Positions 16,750-24,426 of a stretch of DNA of 40,238 nt are shown here, in pieces. The position numbers were made by a program, and so were the translations under genes. The notes under the pieces are model-generated. The model was given only the letters and a program-made list of their open reading frames with translations, was not told where the DNA came from and made no database searches. Each line of letters begins with the position of its first letter. The first letter of the stretch is position 1. Origin of the DNA: JAGLTA01 sp023142625 (GTDB lineage Bacteria > Patescibacteriota > Patescibacteriia > JAACEG01); the NCBI GenBank assembly GCA_030641665.1, contig DAOWHA010000053.1, forward strand, positions 1 through 40,238, written 5' to 3'.

Positions 16750-17502
16750 ATGCAAATAATAAAAACTCCGTGGGAAGATGTGTTTATAAAATTAGTTAAA
16801 AATTCTAAAGAAAAAATTTATTTGTCTTCACCTTTTATAAAAGAAAATGTGGCTAAATTAATTTTGGACAATAAGCAAGATAATATTGATTGTAAAATTT
16901 TAACTAGGTTTACTTTACCAAACATTAGAGGAGGAGGGCTGGATTTATCTGCCATAAAATATTTTCAAAATGCAAATTTTTCTCAAAAAAATATATCTAA
17001 TTTGCATGCAAAAATTTTTATTTTTGATAACATGGCGATAATCACATCTTCAAATCTTACAAATGGCGGTTTAAGAAATAATTTAGAATATGGGGTTTTA
17101 CTAGATAATGTTAGGGAAATTGAAAAAGACTTTTTAAATTATTATAATGATGAAAATTATAATTTTATACAAGATAAACATATAAATAAAGTAAATGAAT
17201 TTTTAAAAAGTTTACCTCCTATTCATAAAAAGTTAAAATTTAAAAGTCTCGATGATAATCAGATATTTTCAGAAGATATAAAGTTGATAAAAAACAAACT
17301 TACAAAAGGGAATTTAAGAGTTTTTGAAAGTATAGAAAAGATTGGTAAAGAAATTTTTATATCCAAAGATATTTATAAATTCAAAGATAAGTTTTTCGGA
17401 AAAACACCAGAAAATACAATTAGAAGAAATTTACAAGAATTACGAGATATTGGACTATTAGAATTTACAGAACGCGGTAAATACAAAAAATTATGGAATT
17501 AA
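16750..17502 (+). CDS. PLD-superfamily nuclease with C-terminal winged helix (restriction-enzyme-like)
   Basis: A 250-residue protein with one phospholipase-D active-site motif, NLHAKIFIFDNMAIITSSN: His86, Lys88, Asp93, then SSN at 100-102, followed by LTNGGLRNNLEYG. A single HKD motif implies a dimeric active site as in BfiI-type nucleases. Residues about 190-250 form a likely winged helix (NTIRRNLQELRDIGLLEFTERGKYKKLW), a domain also found at the C-terminus of some restriction enzymes. With the broken methyltransferase just upstream, the simplest reading is a type II restriction nuclease whose partner decayed, or a separate defence nuclease. Its base composition is visibly more AT-rich than the flanking housekeeping genes. 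It overlaps the next small gene by 10 nt. Confidence 0.75.
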   Translation: MQIIKTPWEDVFIKLVKNSKEKIYLSSPFIKENVAKLILDNKQDNIDCKILTRFTLPNIRGGGLDLSAIKYFQNANFSQKNISNLHAKIFIFDNMAIITSSNLTNGGLRNNLEYGVLLDNVREIEKDFLNYYNDENYNFIQDKHINKVNEFLKSLPPIHKKLKFKSLDDNQIFSEDIKLIKNKLTKGNLRVFESIEKIGKEIFISKDIYKFKDKFFGKTPENTIRRNLQELRDIGLLEFTERGKYKKLWN

Positions 17503-17675
17503 AAAAATTTATTGAAAAATTAGAAAAAATAGCAAAAAAACATGGGAACGACGCAAAAGTTGTAATGGCTGATAATATTCCAGTAGTTAATCCTATTTTT
17601 GTCAAAAAAAATTATTTTAATAAGAGGGTTGTAGTTATAACAGACGAAGAATCAGAGGAAGAACAAAGAGATTGA
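17493..17675 (+). CDS. Small acidic-tailed protein, unknown
   Basis: Sixty residues beginning MELKKFIEKLEKIAKKHGND, with a short beta-like KVVMADNIPVV segment and an acidic tail (DEESEEEQ). It starts 10 nt inside the end of the nuclease gene, so translation is probably coupled. The pattern of a helix, then 'D..V...', then 'VVVIT' resembles small proteins of phage and mobile elements, but I do not recognise a named family. A degenerate copy of its 5' end is at 20190-20233. An open frame without ATG directly after it (17674-17829) may be a frameshifted extension. Confidence 0.5.
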   Translation: MELKKFIEKLEKIAKKHGNDAKVVMADNIPVVNPIFVKKNYFNKRVVVITDEESEEEQRD

Positions 17676-17829
17676 AATAGGATACATTTATATTTTGGAT
17701 GATTGGTTTAAAGATTCTAAATACAAAGATGTTTTAGATTATGTCATTTTAATAAACGGCTGTTCCTATTATTTTAATTATTTGCCACTGCAAAAAATAG
17801 GATTGCCAGTGCCTGAAAATAAAAATTAA
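17674..17829 (+). other. ATG-less open frame, possible frameshifted tail or small gene
   Basis: A frame open from a stop before 17641 through to TAA at 17827-17829 reads EIGYIYILDDWFKDSKYKDV and ends PLQKIGLPVPENKN. The composition (aromatic-rich, DDWF, balanced hydrophobics) looks protein-like, but there is no ATG or GTG; only TTG at about 17695 could start it. It lies one frame over from the stop of the upstream 60-codon gene, so a single frameshift would join them. It is either a decayed C-terminus or a TTG-started peptide. Confidence 0.3.
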
Positions 17830-17842
17830 CAAAATATTTTTT

Positions 17843-19399
17843 ATGATAAGAAAAGAGGAATACAAAGATTTAATAGAATCTTTGGATGTAGGTTCATCTG
17901 TAGCAGAGCAAGATAAATTTTTAGAACGGGCTAAAGTTGAAACGCCCATTTTTAGTGATTTTATTCTTGATAAAGTAGATCTTGTTTTAGGAGCTAAGGG
18001 ATCTGGTAAAACTTCTATTTTTAGATTAACACACGCAACTAAAGAGATCTTATTGGATAAATCTAATTTGCATATAATTACTGGGGTCGAACCTCAAGGA
18101 GATACAGTTTTTGAATTATATAAAAAAGATTTTTCAACATTCACAGAGTCTGATTTTGAAAATTTTTGGAAAATTTATTTTATAAATTTAATTTACAACG
18201 ATTTTATTTGCCAAGAATCATTCAAGGAGCGACTGAAAAATTATAAGTCAGATATAAATAATTTTATAAGAGAAAGTGTAGCAATAGGAATACCACAGAT
18301 TAACCAGCCGACTGATCTTAAATCGATAGTTCAAAAAATTATAAATGTAATCAATAAAAGGAGGATTAAAAAGGTTAAGAGCGGGATTGTAATTGATCCC
18401 AAACAGGGATCTTTTTTGCCTAATATTGAAATAGAGCTTGAAGATAATAAGTATACCAAAGAAAAAGACAGGTTGCCCATCTATGTAACAAAGTTGGGAA
18501 ATATTCTAGAAAGTATGCTAAAAAAAATGAAATTTAGGATATGGATTTTACTTGATCGTTTAGATATAGTATTCGAACATGGTAGTCAATTAGAATTCCT
18601 TGCGTTAAGAGGTTTATTAAGAGCATATGAGAGTTTTCAAGTTAGCAAAGGAGACCCGTTTAAATATTTAAGAATTAAAGTATTTCTACGAAATGATATT
18701 TTGGAATTTCTTTTAACTCCAGATAAATTTAAAAGAATTTCAAACTATAGGCAGCCGAAAAATTTACCAGCGTTAACACATATAACATCTAGGGCAACCA
18801 AAACACCTTTAGCTTGGACAAAAGAAGAAATACAACAACTTATGTTGAAAAGATTATTTCTATCAACTCCATTGAGAACTTATTATAAAACGAGTATGGA
18901 TGATTTAAATAATGAAATAAATAGGAATGAGATGTGGAGTAAATTGTTTGGCGACAAAATTGAACAAGGAGACAAAAAATCAGATTCATTATCTTGGATA
19001 CATACTAGAATAAGTGATACTTATCAAGCAACACCTAGATCAGCCATTGATTTTTTGGATGGTGTGATACACGAACAGTCTAGATTATTTAATTTAAATA
19101 ATGTAGATCAAGAAAGATTATTTTCTTCACAAGCTGTTAAACACGGAATAATAATTGCCTCAAAAGAAAAATATACAAAGGAAACAAAAAATGAATATCC
19201 TAAAATAATACAACATATCGAAAAATTTAAAGGCGAGAGTGCTAGGTTTAAAATAAATGATTTAAAAAAAATATTTGGTAATAATTATGTAGAAATTATT
19301 ACTGAATTAGAAAAAATAGGATTACTTAGTAAAATTGGTGATGCATATAAGGTTTCATTTATATTTCGCGCTGCGTTAGGAGTTCATCCGCAATTCTAA
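17843..19399 (+). CDS. P-loop ATPase, probable defence-associated (Sll1717-like)
   Basis: A 518-residue single-ATPase-domain protein. Walker A VLGAKGSGKTSIF is at residues 49-60 and Walker B RIWILLDRLDIVF near 231-243, followed by a long alpha-helical region and IKVFLRNDILEF, a sensor-like strand. TPRSAIDFLDG near 400 and a C-terminal winged-helix-like end (KINDLKKIFGNNYVEIITEL, then IGLLSKIGDAYKV) are visible. The layout matches what I know of the Sll1717 group of P-loop ATPases often found beside restriction and other defence genes; this is an assignment by memory, not by search. It follows the PLD nuclease block and precedes an HTH pair, in the most AT-rich part of the window, consistent with horizontal transfer. 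There is no nuclease domain of its own. Confidence 0.65.
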   Translation: MIRKEEYKDLIESLDVGSSVAEQDKFLERAKVETPIFSDFILDKVDLVLGAKGSGKTSIFRLTHATKEILLDKSNLHIITGVEPQGDTVFELYKKDFSTFTESDFENFWKIYFINLIYNDFICQESFKERLKNYKSDINNFIRESVAIGIPQINQPTDLKSIVQKIINVINKRRIKKVKSGIVIDPKQGSFLPNIEIELEDNKYTKEKDRLPIYVTKLGNILESMLKKMKFRIWILLDRLDIVFEHGSQLEFLALRGLLRAYESFQVSKGDPFKYLRIKVFLRNDILEFLLTPDKFKRISNYRQPKNLPALTHITSRATKTPLAWTKEEIQQLMLKRLFLSTPLRTYYKTSMDDLNNEINRNEMWSKLFGDKIEQGDKKSDSLSWIHTRISDTYQATPRSAIDFLDGVIHEQSRLFNLNNVDQERLFSSQAVKHGIIIASKEKYTKETKNEYPKIIQHIEKFKGESARFKINDLKKIFGNNYVEIITELEKIGLLSKIGDAYKVSFIFRAALGVHPQF

Positions 19400-19430
19400 A
19401 TTAATTTGTATTAAACAAAAAATTATAGTG

Positions 19431-19471
19431 TAAATTAAATCATTTACATATAAATTAAAGCATGATACAAT
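19431..19471 (+). promoter_or_regulatory. Direct repeats and promoter-like boxes before the HTH gene
   Basis: TAAATTAAATCAT (19431-19443) and TAAATTAAAGCAT (19451-19463) differ at one position and start exactly 20 bp apart, about two helical turns. They overlap TTTACA (19443-19448), a 17-nt spacer and TACAAT (19466-19471). The -10 overlaps the annotated ATG at 19470, so the transcript would begin within the frame, and the in-frame ATG at 19503 could be the real start. The repeats are candidate operators for the HTH protein. Confidence 0.4.
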
Positions 19472-19667
19472 GAATATATTAGAAGAACAAATAAAAAAAG
19501 AAATGGCGCGAAAAAAATTAGCTCCTGTCGATATTTATAAACCATTAGGAATAAATAGAGTTAATTTTTATAGAGCCATTAAAACTTCTAATCTTGAAAA
19601 TAAATCTTTAAAAAAGATTTTAAATTTTCTTGGATTATTCATAAAAATTAATTTAAAAAAATTATGA
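19470..19667 (+). CDS. Small helix-turn-helix protein
   Basis: Sixty-five residues with a compact helical pattern: EEQIKKEMARKKLAPVDIYK, then PLGINRVNFYRAIKTSNLE and KSLKKILNFLGL, which fits a Cro/XRE-like HTH (helix 2 in APVDIYKPLG, recognition helix in INRVNFYRAIK). It overlaps the next gene by 4 nt (ATGA), a strong sign of co-translation. The arrangement of a small DNA-binding protein plus a small partner resembles a toxin-antitoxin or phage-regulatory pair, but the partner has no known toxin motif. The start could be the ATG at 19503 if the promoter-like TACAAT is real. Confidence 0.55.
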   Translation: MNILEEQIKKEMARKKLAPVDIYKPLGINRVNFYRAIKTSNLENKSLKKILNFLGLFIKINLKKL

Positions 19668-19957
19668 CAAAAAACAAAAAGTTTTATAAAAAATTATATT
19701 GTTCTAATAATTGCAATATAAGAGACGATATGATGCCAAAAATGATAACTTACGGGACAAAAACATGGGCTCACTATTTTGTTGAGATTGGAAAAAAAGA
19801 TTTTAAAAAATGTGATATGGAATTATTAGAGAATGTTGAGTATATAGAATTTGATAATAAAAAAGAAATGTTTAAATATTGGGATAAATTAGCAGATGAA
19901 AAAAAGATTGATTGGAATATAGATTTTGATTATCCGGAAATATTAAGGTTTAAATAA
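19664..19957 (+). CDS. Small unknown protein paired with the HTH gene
   Basis: A 97-residue soluble protein beginning MTKNKKFYKKLYCSNNCNIR, with a CxxxC-like pair near residues 13-17, TYGTKTWAHYFVEIGKKDFKK in the middle and an acidic/aromatic C-terminus. Its start overlaps the HTH stop (ATGA), so it is probably co-expressed with the HTH protein as a two-gene unit. I recognise no family and assign no function. It is the last gene before the foldback element at 20035. Confidence 0.5.
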   Translation: MTKNKKFYKKLYCSNNCNIRDDMMPKMITYGTKTWAHYFVEIGKKDFKKCDMELLENVEYIEFDNKKEMFKYWDKLADEKKIDWNIDFDYPEILRFK

Positions 19958-20034
19958 AAAAGACTGCGATAAAAAAGTTAATGTGGTTTATCTTAAATAA
20001 CGAGTAGAGTCAATTTTTTTTATACTAAACACAT

Positions 20035-20180
20035 TGTCATTCCGAACTTGTTTCGGAATCTGTCATGAATTATCGCTAAATTATGATTAGGATGGATAAA
20101 TTTTGAATTTATACTTTGTTAATCTTAATCATAATACTGAGATAAGTAATGACAGACCCTGAAATAAATTCAGGGTGACA
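20035..20180. mobile_element. Foldback (MITE-like) element, family 3
   Basis: A 146-bp palindromic element. The outer ends are TGTCA and TGACA. Each end has its own hairpin: TTCCGAA/TTCGGAA (20040-20058) on the left and CCCTGAA/TTCAGGG (20157-20175) on the right, followed and preceded by TGTCAT/ATGACA. The inner arms pair too (TTATGATTA with TAATCATAA). No coding capacity. It closes the accessory segment on the right, as the element at 16208 does on the left. Confidence 0.75.
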
Positions 20181-20189
20181 TATTTTTTA

Positions 20190-20269
20190 TTTAAAAAAAT
20201 TTAATCAAAAATTAGAGAAAATAGCAAATAAACAAAATGAAAGAGCTTTTGAAAACTTATTTTGGGCAT
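20190..20269 (+). pseudogene. Scar: 5' fragment of the small gene at 17493 joined to a 5' fragment of recQ
   Basis: 20190-20233 matches the first 45 or so nt of the gene at 17493 closely (it reads LKKFNQKLEKIANK versus LKKFIEKLEKIAKK). It is followed at 20237-20269 by a 33-nt match (30 identical by eye) to the first 11 codons of recQ at 21996 (MKELLKTYFGH versus MKEILKTYFGY). A stop follows after eight more codons. Both matches stop abruptly. This is a junction made of two gene starts and no working gene. The rest of 20270-20422 shows nothing recognisable. Confidence 0.6.
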
Positions 20270-20422
20270 AATATTTTGTGTTTTGTGAAACAGTAAAATT
20301 ATTTAATTTTTTATTTTTAAGTTAAAATCGGCATAAAATAGGATGTGATTAGGCATATTTGTGTTTTTTTAAAACAAGAGAATGCATTGAAAATTGCTTT
20401 ATATTAGCCAAAAAATTAGTGT

Positions 20423-20473
20423 TTGACAAGACCTGTATAGTGTAATATACTACAAACATATAATTGTAGTATA
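20423..20473 (+). promoter_or_regulatory. Promoter with overlapping operator for the DUF4143-like ATPase
   Basis: TTGACA (20423-20428), a 17-nt spacer and TATACT (20446-20451) form a near-consensus promoter. A perfect 10-bp inverted repeat, TATACTACAA (20446-20455) and TTGTAGTATA (20464-20473) with an 8-nt spacer, covers the -10 and the start point (about 20458). A dimeric repressor bound there would block transcription. The leader to the ATG is about 27 nt, with no Shine-Dalgarno. Confidence 0.7.
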
Positions 20474-20484
20474 ATGAAATATAT

Positions 20485-21909
20485 ATGAACCAAAATTTAA
20501 TACAATATCTGCAAAAGCAAATTTTAACCACAGACGACCGATTAAAGCATTTTACTCACAGCCTGAACGGAGAAAAATATCCAAATCGTTTTTTGTATGT
20601 AAAACTGCAAAAATATATAAATGATTTTCTGGATAAAAAATCATTAAATAGAATGGTAATTATTCCTGGATTTAGAGGCGTTGGAAAGACAACTCTTATG
20701 GCTCAAGTTTGCTCGGAATTTAAAAAGAAAGATTTTCAAGTTTTATTTTTGTCTATAGAGGATTTAAGAAATTATTTCGAAGCCAATATTAATGAAATAG
20801 TATCGGCTTATGAAGAAATTATTGGTGAAAATTTAGAAAGCGTTAAAAAACCAATGTTAGTATTTTTTGATGAAGTCCAAGCAGACCCAAAATGGGCTAT
20901 TGCGCTAAAAGCGCTATTTGAAAGAACTCGTAATATTTTTCTATGCTCCACAGGATCATCGGCAATTATTTTACAATCAACGCCAAACATTGCTCGTCGA
21001 GCAATATTTGAGCCGATGCCGCCGATGTGTTTTGGCGAGTATCAAATGATAAAAAATAAAAATTATCCAATTTCAGGACTAAAAAGTGAAATTAGGAAAA
21101 CTATTTATTTCTCAGATTCAGCTGAGGATGTTTACAATAAACTATATAACTTAAGAAGTAAAATTAACAGTTATTGGTCAAAAGTAAATAGAAATGATAT
21201 AAAAAAATATTTGTCTTATGGGACTTTCCCGTTTACTTTAATAATGCCAGATGAAATCTCTATTTATAACACTATATCTTTATTGCTTGATAAAATCATT
21301 AAACAAGATATGCCAAATTTGGGCAGTTTTGATCAAAATACGCTTGGAGCAGTAAAAAGAATTTTGTTTGCGATAGCTGAAAATGATGTGACAAGCCTGA
21401 GTATTTTAGCGAATAAATTTAGCATCAATCGTTTGACTATTGCCAATATTTTTGATGTCTTAGAAAAGGCGGAACTTTTGATAAAAATTCCGCCTCATGG
21501 TTCAAATATGACGATTGCTAATAAGCCCAATAAATATTTATTTATGAGTCCGGCAATCAGAATGTCATTTTTTTATTTTACAGGAAATGAATATACTTAT
21601 TTGACTAGGCAAGGCAAGTTACTGGAAGACTCTATCGGCTCACATCTTTATAGGGAATTTATTTTAAGAGGCGACGGCATTATTCGCTATGATAGCGCAA
21701 AAGGAGGGGCTGATTTTATTTTGCAAATAGGGAATACTAAAAAAATAATTATTGAAGCTGGACTTGGCAAGAAAGATAAAAAACAGGTTATAAACACGAT
21801 GAATAAAATTAAAGCAGATTACGGGGTTATTTTTTCCAATACTGAATTAAAATTTAATTCTATGTTAAATATTATTTCAGTCCCGTTAGATTATTATTTT
21901 TTAATGTAA
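20485..21909 (+). CDS. AAA ATPase with DUF4143-like C-terminal nuclease-fold domain
   Basis: A 474-residue protein. The N-terminal AAA domain has Walker A PGFRGVGKTTL (61-71), Walker B MLVFFDEVQ (124-132) and a sensor-like FLCSTGSSAIIL near 153-163. A winged-helix region follows (about 290-340, ANKFSINRLTIANIFDVLEK). The C-terminal domain has the restriction-fold pattern of the DUF4143 group: GADFILQIGNTKKIIIEAGL, then KKDKKQVINTMNKI. These ATPases are widespread in bacteria and archaea, often on mobile DNA, with no settled function; nucleic-acid or toxin-like roles have been suggested. It is isolated, with its own regulated promoter, and lies between the recQ 5' fragment and recQ, so it is the likely cargo of an insertion. 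Confidence 0.8.
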   Translation: MNQNLIQYLQKQILTTDDRLKHFTHSLNGEKYPNRFLYVKLQKYINDFLDKKSLNRMVIIPGFRGVGKTTLMAQVCSEFKKKDFQVLFLSIEDLRNYFEANINEIVSAYEEIIGENLESVKKPMLVFFDEVQADPKWAIALKALFERTRNIFLCSTGSSAIILQSTPNIARRAIFEPMPPMCFGEYQMIKNKNYPISGLKSEIRKTIYFSDSAEDVYNKLYNLRSKINSYWSKVNRNDIKKYLSYGTFPFTLIMPDEISIYNTISLLLDKIIKQDMPNLGSFDQNTLGAVKRILFAIAENDVTSLSILANKFSINRLTIANIFDVLEKAELLIKIPPHGSNMTIANKPNKYLFMSPAIRMSFFYFTGNEYTYLTRQGKLLEDSIGSHLYREFILRGDGIIRYDSAKGGADFILQIGNTKKIIIEAGLGKKDKKQVINTMNKIKADYGVIFSNTELKFNSMLNIISVPLDYYFLM

Positions 21910-21995
21910 CAGACCTGTTGAGTAATAATTTAACAGATTAAAAATTATATAGGGATTAACTATGCGATAATCCTAATAAATGCGCGTAAATTTAT

Positions 21996-24206
21996 ATGAA
22001 AGAGATTTTGAAAACTTATTTTGGATATGACAGCTTTAGACCGCTACAGGAAGAGATTATCAATAATGTTCTGCAAGGCAATGACACATTCGCGCTGATG
22101 CCAACTGGCGGCGGGAAGTCGCTTTGCTTCCAGCTGCCAGCCTTAAAATTTAGCGGGATAACGCTTGTTGTCTCGCCGCTTATCGCACTAATGAAAGATC
22201 AAGTGGACGCCTTAAAAACAAACGGAATTTCAGCTGAATTTATCAATTCATCGCTCACGCCAACGGAAATTTTGCAAATTCAAAAAAAAGCCGCTGACGG
22301 CAAAATCAAAATTCTTTATGTCGCGCCAGAGCGGCTGGCACTGGACAGTTTTCAGGAATTTTTACAATCGGTTAGCGTAAAATTAATCGCAATTGACGAA
22401 GCGCACTGCATTTCCGAATGGGGGCATGATTTTCGCCCAGATTACCGCGCGCTTAAACTTTTAAAAAAGCAGTTTTCAAAAGTTCCAATTATCGCGCTCA
22501 CGGCAACCGCTACCCCGAAAGTGCAAAAGGATATTGTAAATCAGTTATCATTAGGCAGCCCAAAAATATTTATATCCAGCTTTGATAGGAAAAATTTGAC
22601 GATGCGCGTAGTTGAAAAACAGAACACTTTTGAAAAACTGCTTTCGTTAGTTGAAAAATACAAAAACGAGCCGTCAATCATTTATTGCTTTTCCAGAAAA
22701 GAGACAGAAGAGATTGCGGCAAGATTGAGAGAAGAGGGCTTTGCCGCCTTGCCATATCACGCTGGGCTTAACAGCAAAACGCGGAAACATAATCAAGAAC
22801 TGTTTATTAAAGATGAAGCGCAAATTATAGTCGCCACAATCGCTTTTGGAATGGGAATTGATAAGCCCGATGTCCGCTTAATTGTCCACTACTCATTTCC
22901 AAAAACAATTGAAGGATATTACCAGGAAATCGGACGAGCCGGGCGAGACGGACTTCCGAGCGAATGCGTCCTGTTTTATTCTTACGGAGACGCGAGAAAG
23001 CACGAGTATTTTATTAATCAAATACAGGATGCTGTTGAGCAGGAAAAACGCAGGAAAAAATTATATCAAATAATCCAATATTGCGAAACAGCGGAGTGCC
23101 GAAGAAAATATATTTTAAGATATTTTGGAGAGGAATATTCTTCCGCAAAAAGCGGGAATACAAATGGATGCGGGGCATGCGACACCTGCTTAACTTCGAG
23201 GAAGTTGTTTAACGCGACAGAGATCGCGCAAAAAGTTCTTTCATGCGTTATCCGCGTTAGTTCTGTTGGTGGCGCATATAATGGCGCAAGAGGATTTGGG
23301 AAAAATTATATTGCCGATGTTTTATTAGGAAAAAACGCTCAAAAAATTATCAATAATAAGCATAATACACTTTCGGTTTTCGGAATTGTTAAAGATTTTA
23401 CAAAGGACGAAATTAAACGCGTCATTAAATCGCTTGTCGCTTTTAATTTATTGCGAGTGAGCGCAGGGGAATATCCAACTCTTTCAATTACAAAAAAAGG
23501 GTTTAATTTTTTAAAACAGAAAGAATTATTAGAGCTGCCAGATGCGCGAGCGGATTTTGCAAGCGAAGACAGAAGCGCTTTGAAACAAAAGGAGCGATAC
23601 GATATTAGCCTGTTTGAAAAATTAAGAATATTAAGAAAACAGATTGCGGACAAAAACAGCGTTCCGCCATTTATGATTTTCAGCGATGCGGCCTTACAGG
23701 AAATGGCGCGCTATTTTCCAATAGACGAAGACAGTTTTTCAAGAATTGAAGGCGTTGGAAGCAAAAAATTAAAAGACTTTTCAAAAGCATTTTTGTCTGT
23801 TATTAGCGAGCATATAAAAGAAAATAATATTCAGCCAATTAAAGTACCGACAATTAAAATACCGAACCGCTGGCAAAAAAGCCGTGTCACAGGAGGAAAA
23901 TACAATTCAGAACTTTCTGAAAGATATGCCCAAACAAAAGAGATGATTCTAAAAAAATTGCCAATATCAGAGATTGCCGCTAAGCATAAATTTAAAGAAG
24001 GGACTATTATAGTACATATTGAAAAGCTGATTTTACTGGGCGAAGATATTGATATTTTATATTTAAAGCCGCCTTCCGAAAGATTTGAAAAAATAAAAGC
24101 GGCTTTTGAAAAATGCGGCGATGAAAAGTTAAAACCAGTTTTTGATTTTTTTAAAGAAAAATATTCTTACGACGAAATTCGCCTTGTAAAGTTGTTTTTA
24201 AAATAG
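21996..24206 (+). CDS. recQ: ATP-dependent DNA helicase RecQ
   Basis: A 736-residue superfamily 2 3'-5' helicase acting in recombination and stalled-fork repair. The motif set is complete: Walker A MPTGGGKSLCFQLPA (about 35-49), DEAHCISEWGHDFRPDY (about 138-154), ALTATATPKV, IIYCFSRKETEEIAARL, FGMGIDKPDVR and YYQEIGRAGRDGLPS. The RQC zinc site follows (CETAECRRKYILRYFGE, then NGCGACDTC), then a winged helix, an HRDC domain (about 535-605, IEGVGSKKLKDF) and a C-terminal HTH (ISEIAAKHKFKEGTI). Upstream, the palindrome AACAGACCTGTT (21908-21919) and GGATTA/TAATCC near 21952-21972 could be regulatory but are weak. The first 33 nt are duplicated at 20237. Confidence 0.96.
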   Translation: MKEILKTYFGYDSFRPLQEEIINNVLQGNDTFALMPTGGGKSLCFQLPALKFSGITLVVSPLIALMKDQVDALKTNGISAEFINSSLTPTEILQIQKKAADGKIKILYVAPERLALDSFQEFLQSVSVKLIAIDEAHCISEWGHDFRPDYRALKLLKKQFSKVPIIALTATATPKVQKDIVNQLSLGSPKIFISSFDRKNLTMRVVEKQNTFEKLLSLVEKYKNEPSIIYCFSRKETEEIAARLREEGFAALPYHAGLNSKTRKHNQELFIKDEAQIIVATIAFGMGIDKPDVRLIVHYSFPKTIEGYYQEIGRAGRDGLPSECVLFYSYGDARKHEYFINQIQDAVEQEKRRKKLYQIIQYCETAECRRKYILRYFGEEYSSAKSGNTNGCGACDTCLTSRKLFNATEIAQKVLSCVIRVSSVGGAYNGARGFGKNYIADVLLGKNAQKIINNKHNTLSVFGIVKDFTKDEIKRVIKSLVAFNLLRVSAGEYPTLSITKKGFNFLKQKELLELPDARADFASEDRSALKQKERYDISLFEKLRILRKQIADKNSVPPFMIFSDAALQEMARYFPIDEDSFSRIEGVGSKKLKDFSKAFLSVISEHIKENNIQPIKVPTIKIPNRWQKSRVTGGKYNSELSERYAQTKEMILKKLPISEIAAKHKFKEGTIIVHIEKLILLGEDIDILYLKPPSERFEKIKAAFEKCGDEKLKPVFDFFKEKYSYDEIRLVKLFLK

Positions 24207-24256
24207 ATATACTTTGACAGCGCAGAATAAACAATTATAATAAAAGTATCTACTAA

Positions 24257-24397
24257 TGTCTTTGCGAGGAGGCGATAGCCGACGAAGCAATCTCGTTAAT
24301 AGACAGATGAAGTCATAATCATAGATTTGTTCGTTCAGTAATGAGATTGCTTCGTCGCGCCTCACTCGCTTAGCTCGTTCAGCTCCTCGCAAAGACA
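24257..24397. repeat. Foldback repeat, family 1, copy B
   Basis: A 141-bp imperfect inverted repeat with the same ends as copy A: TGTCTTTGCGAGGAGG, CCGACGAAGCAATCTC, then GAGATTGCTTCGTCGC and GCTCCTCGCAAAGACA. The middle is unique. It sits between recQ and the second GH57 gene. Confidence 0.85.
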
Positions 24398-24426
24398 GTG
24401 GATTTTTTGCATTTTGATTTTTTATT

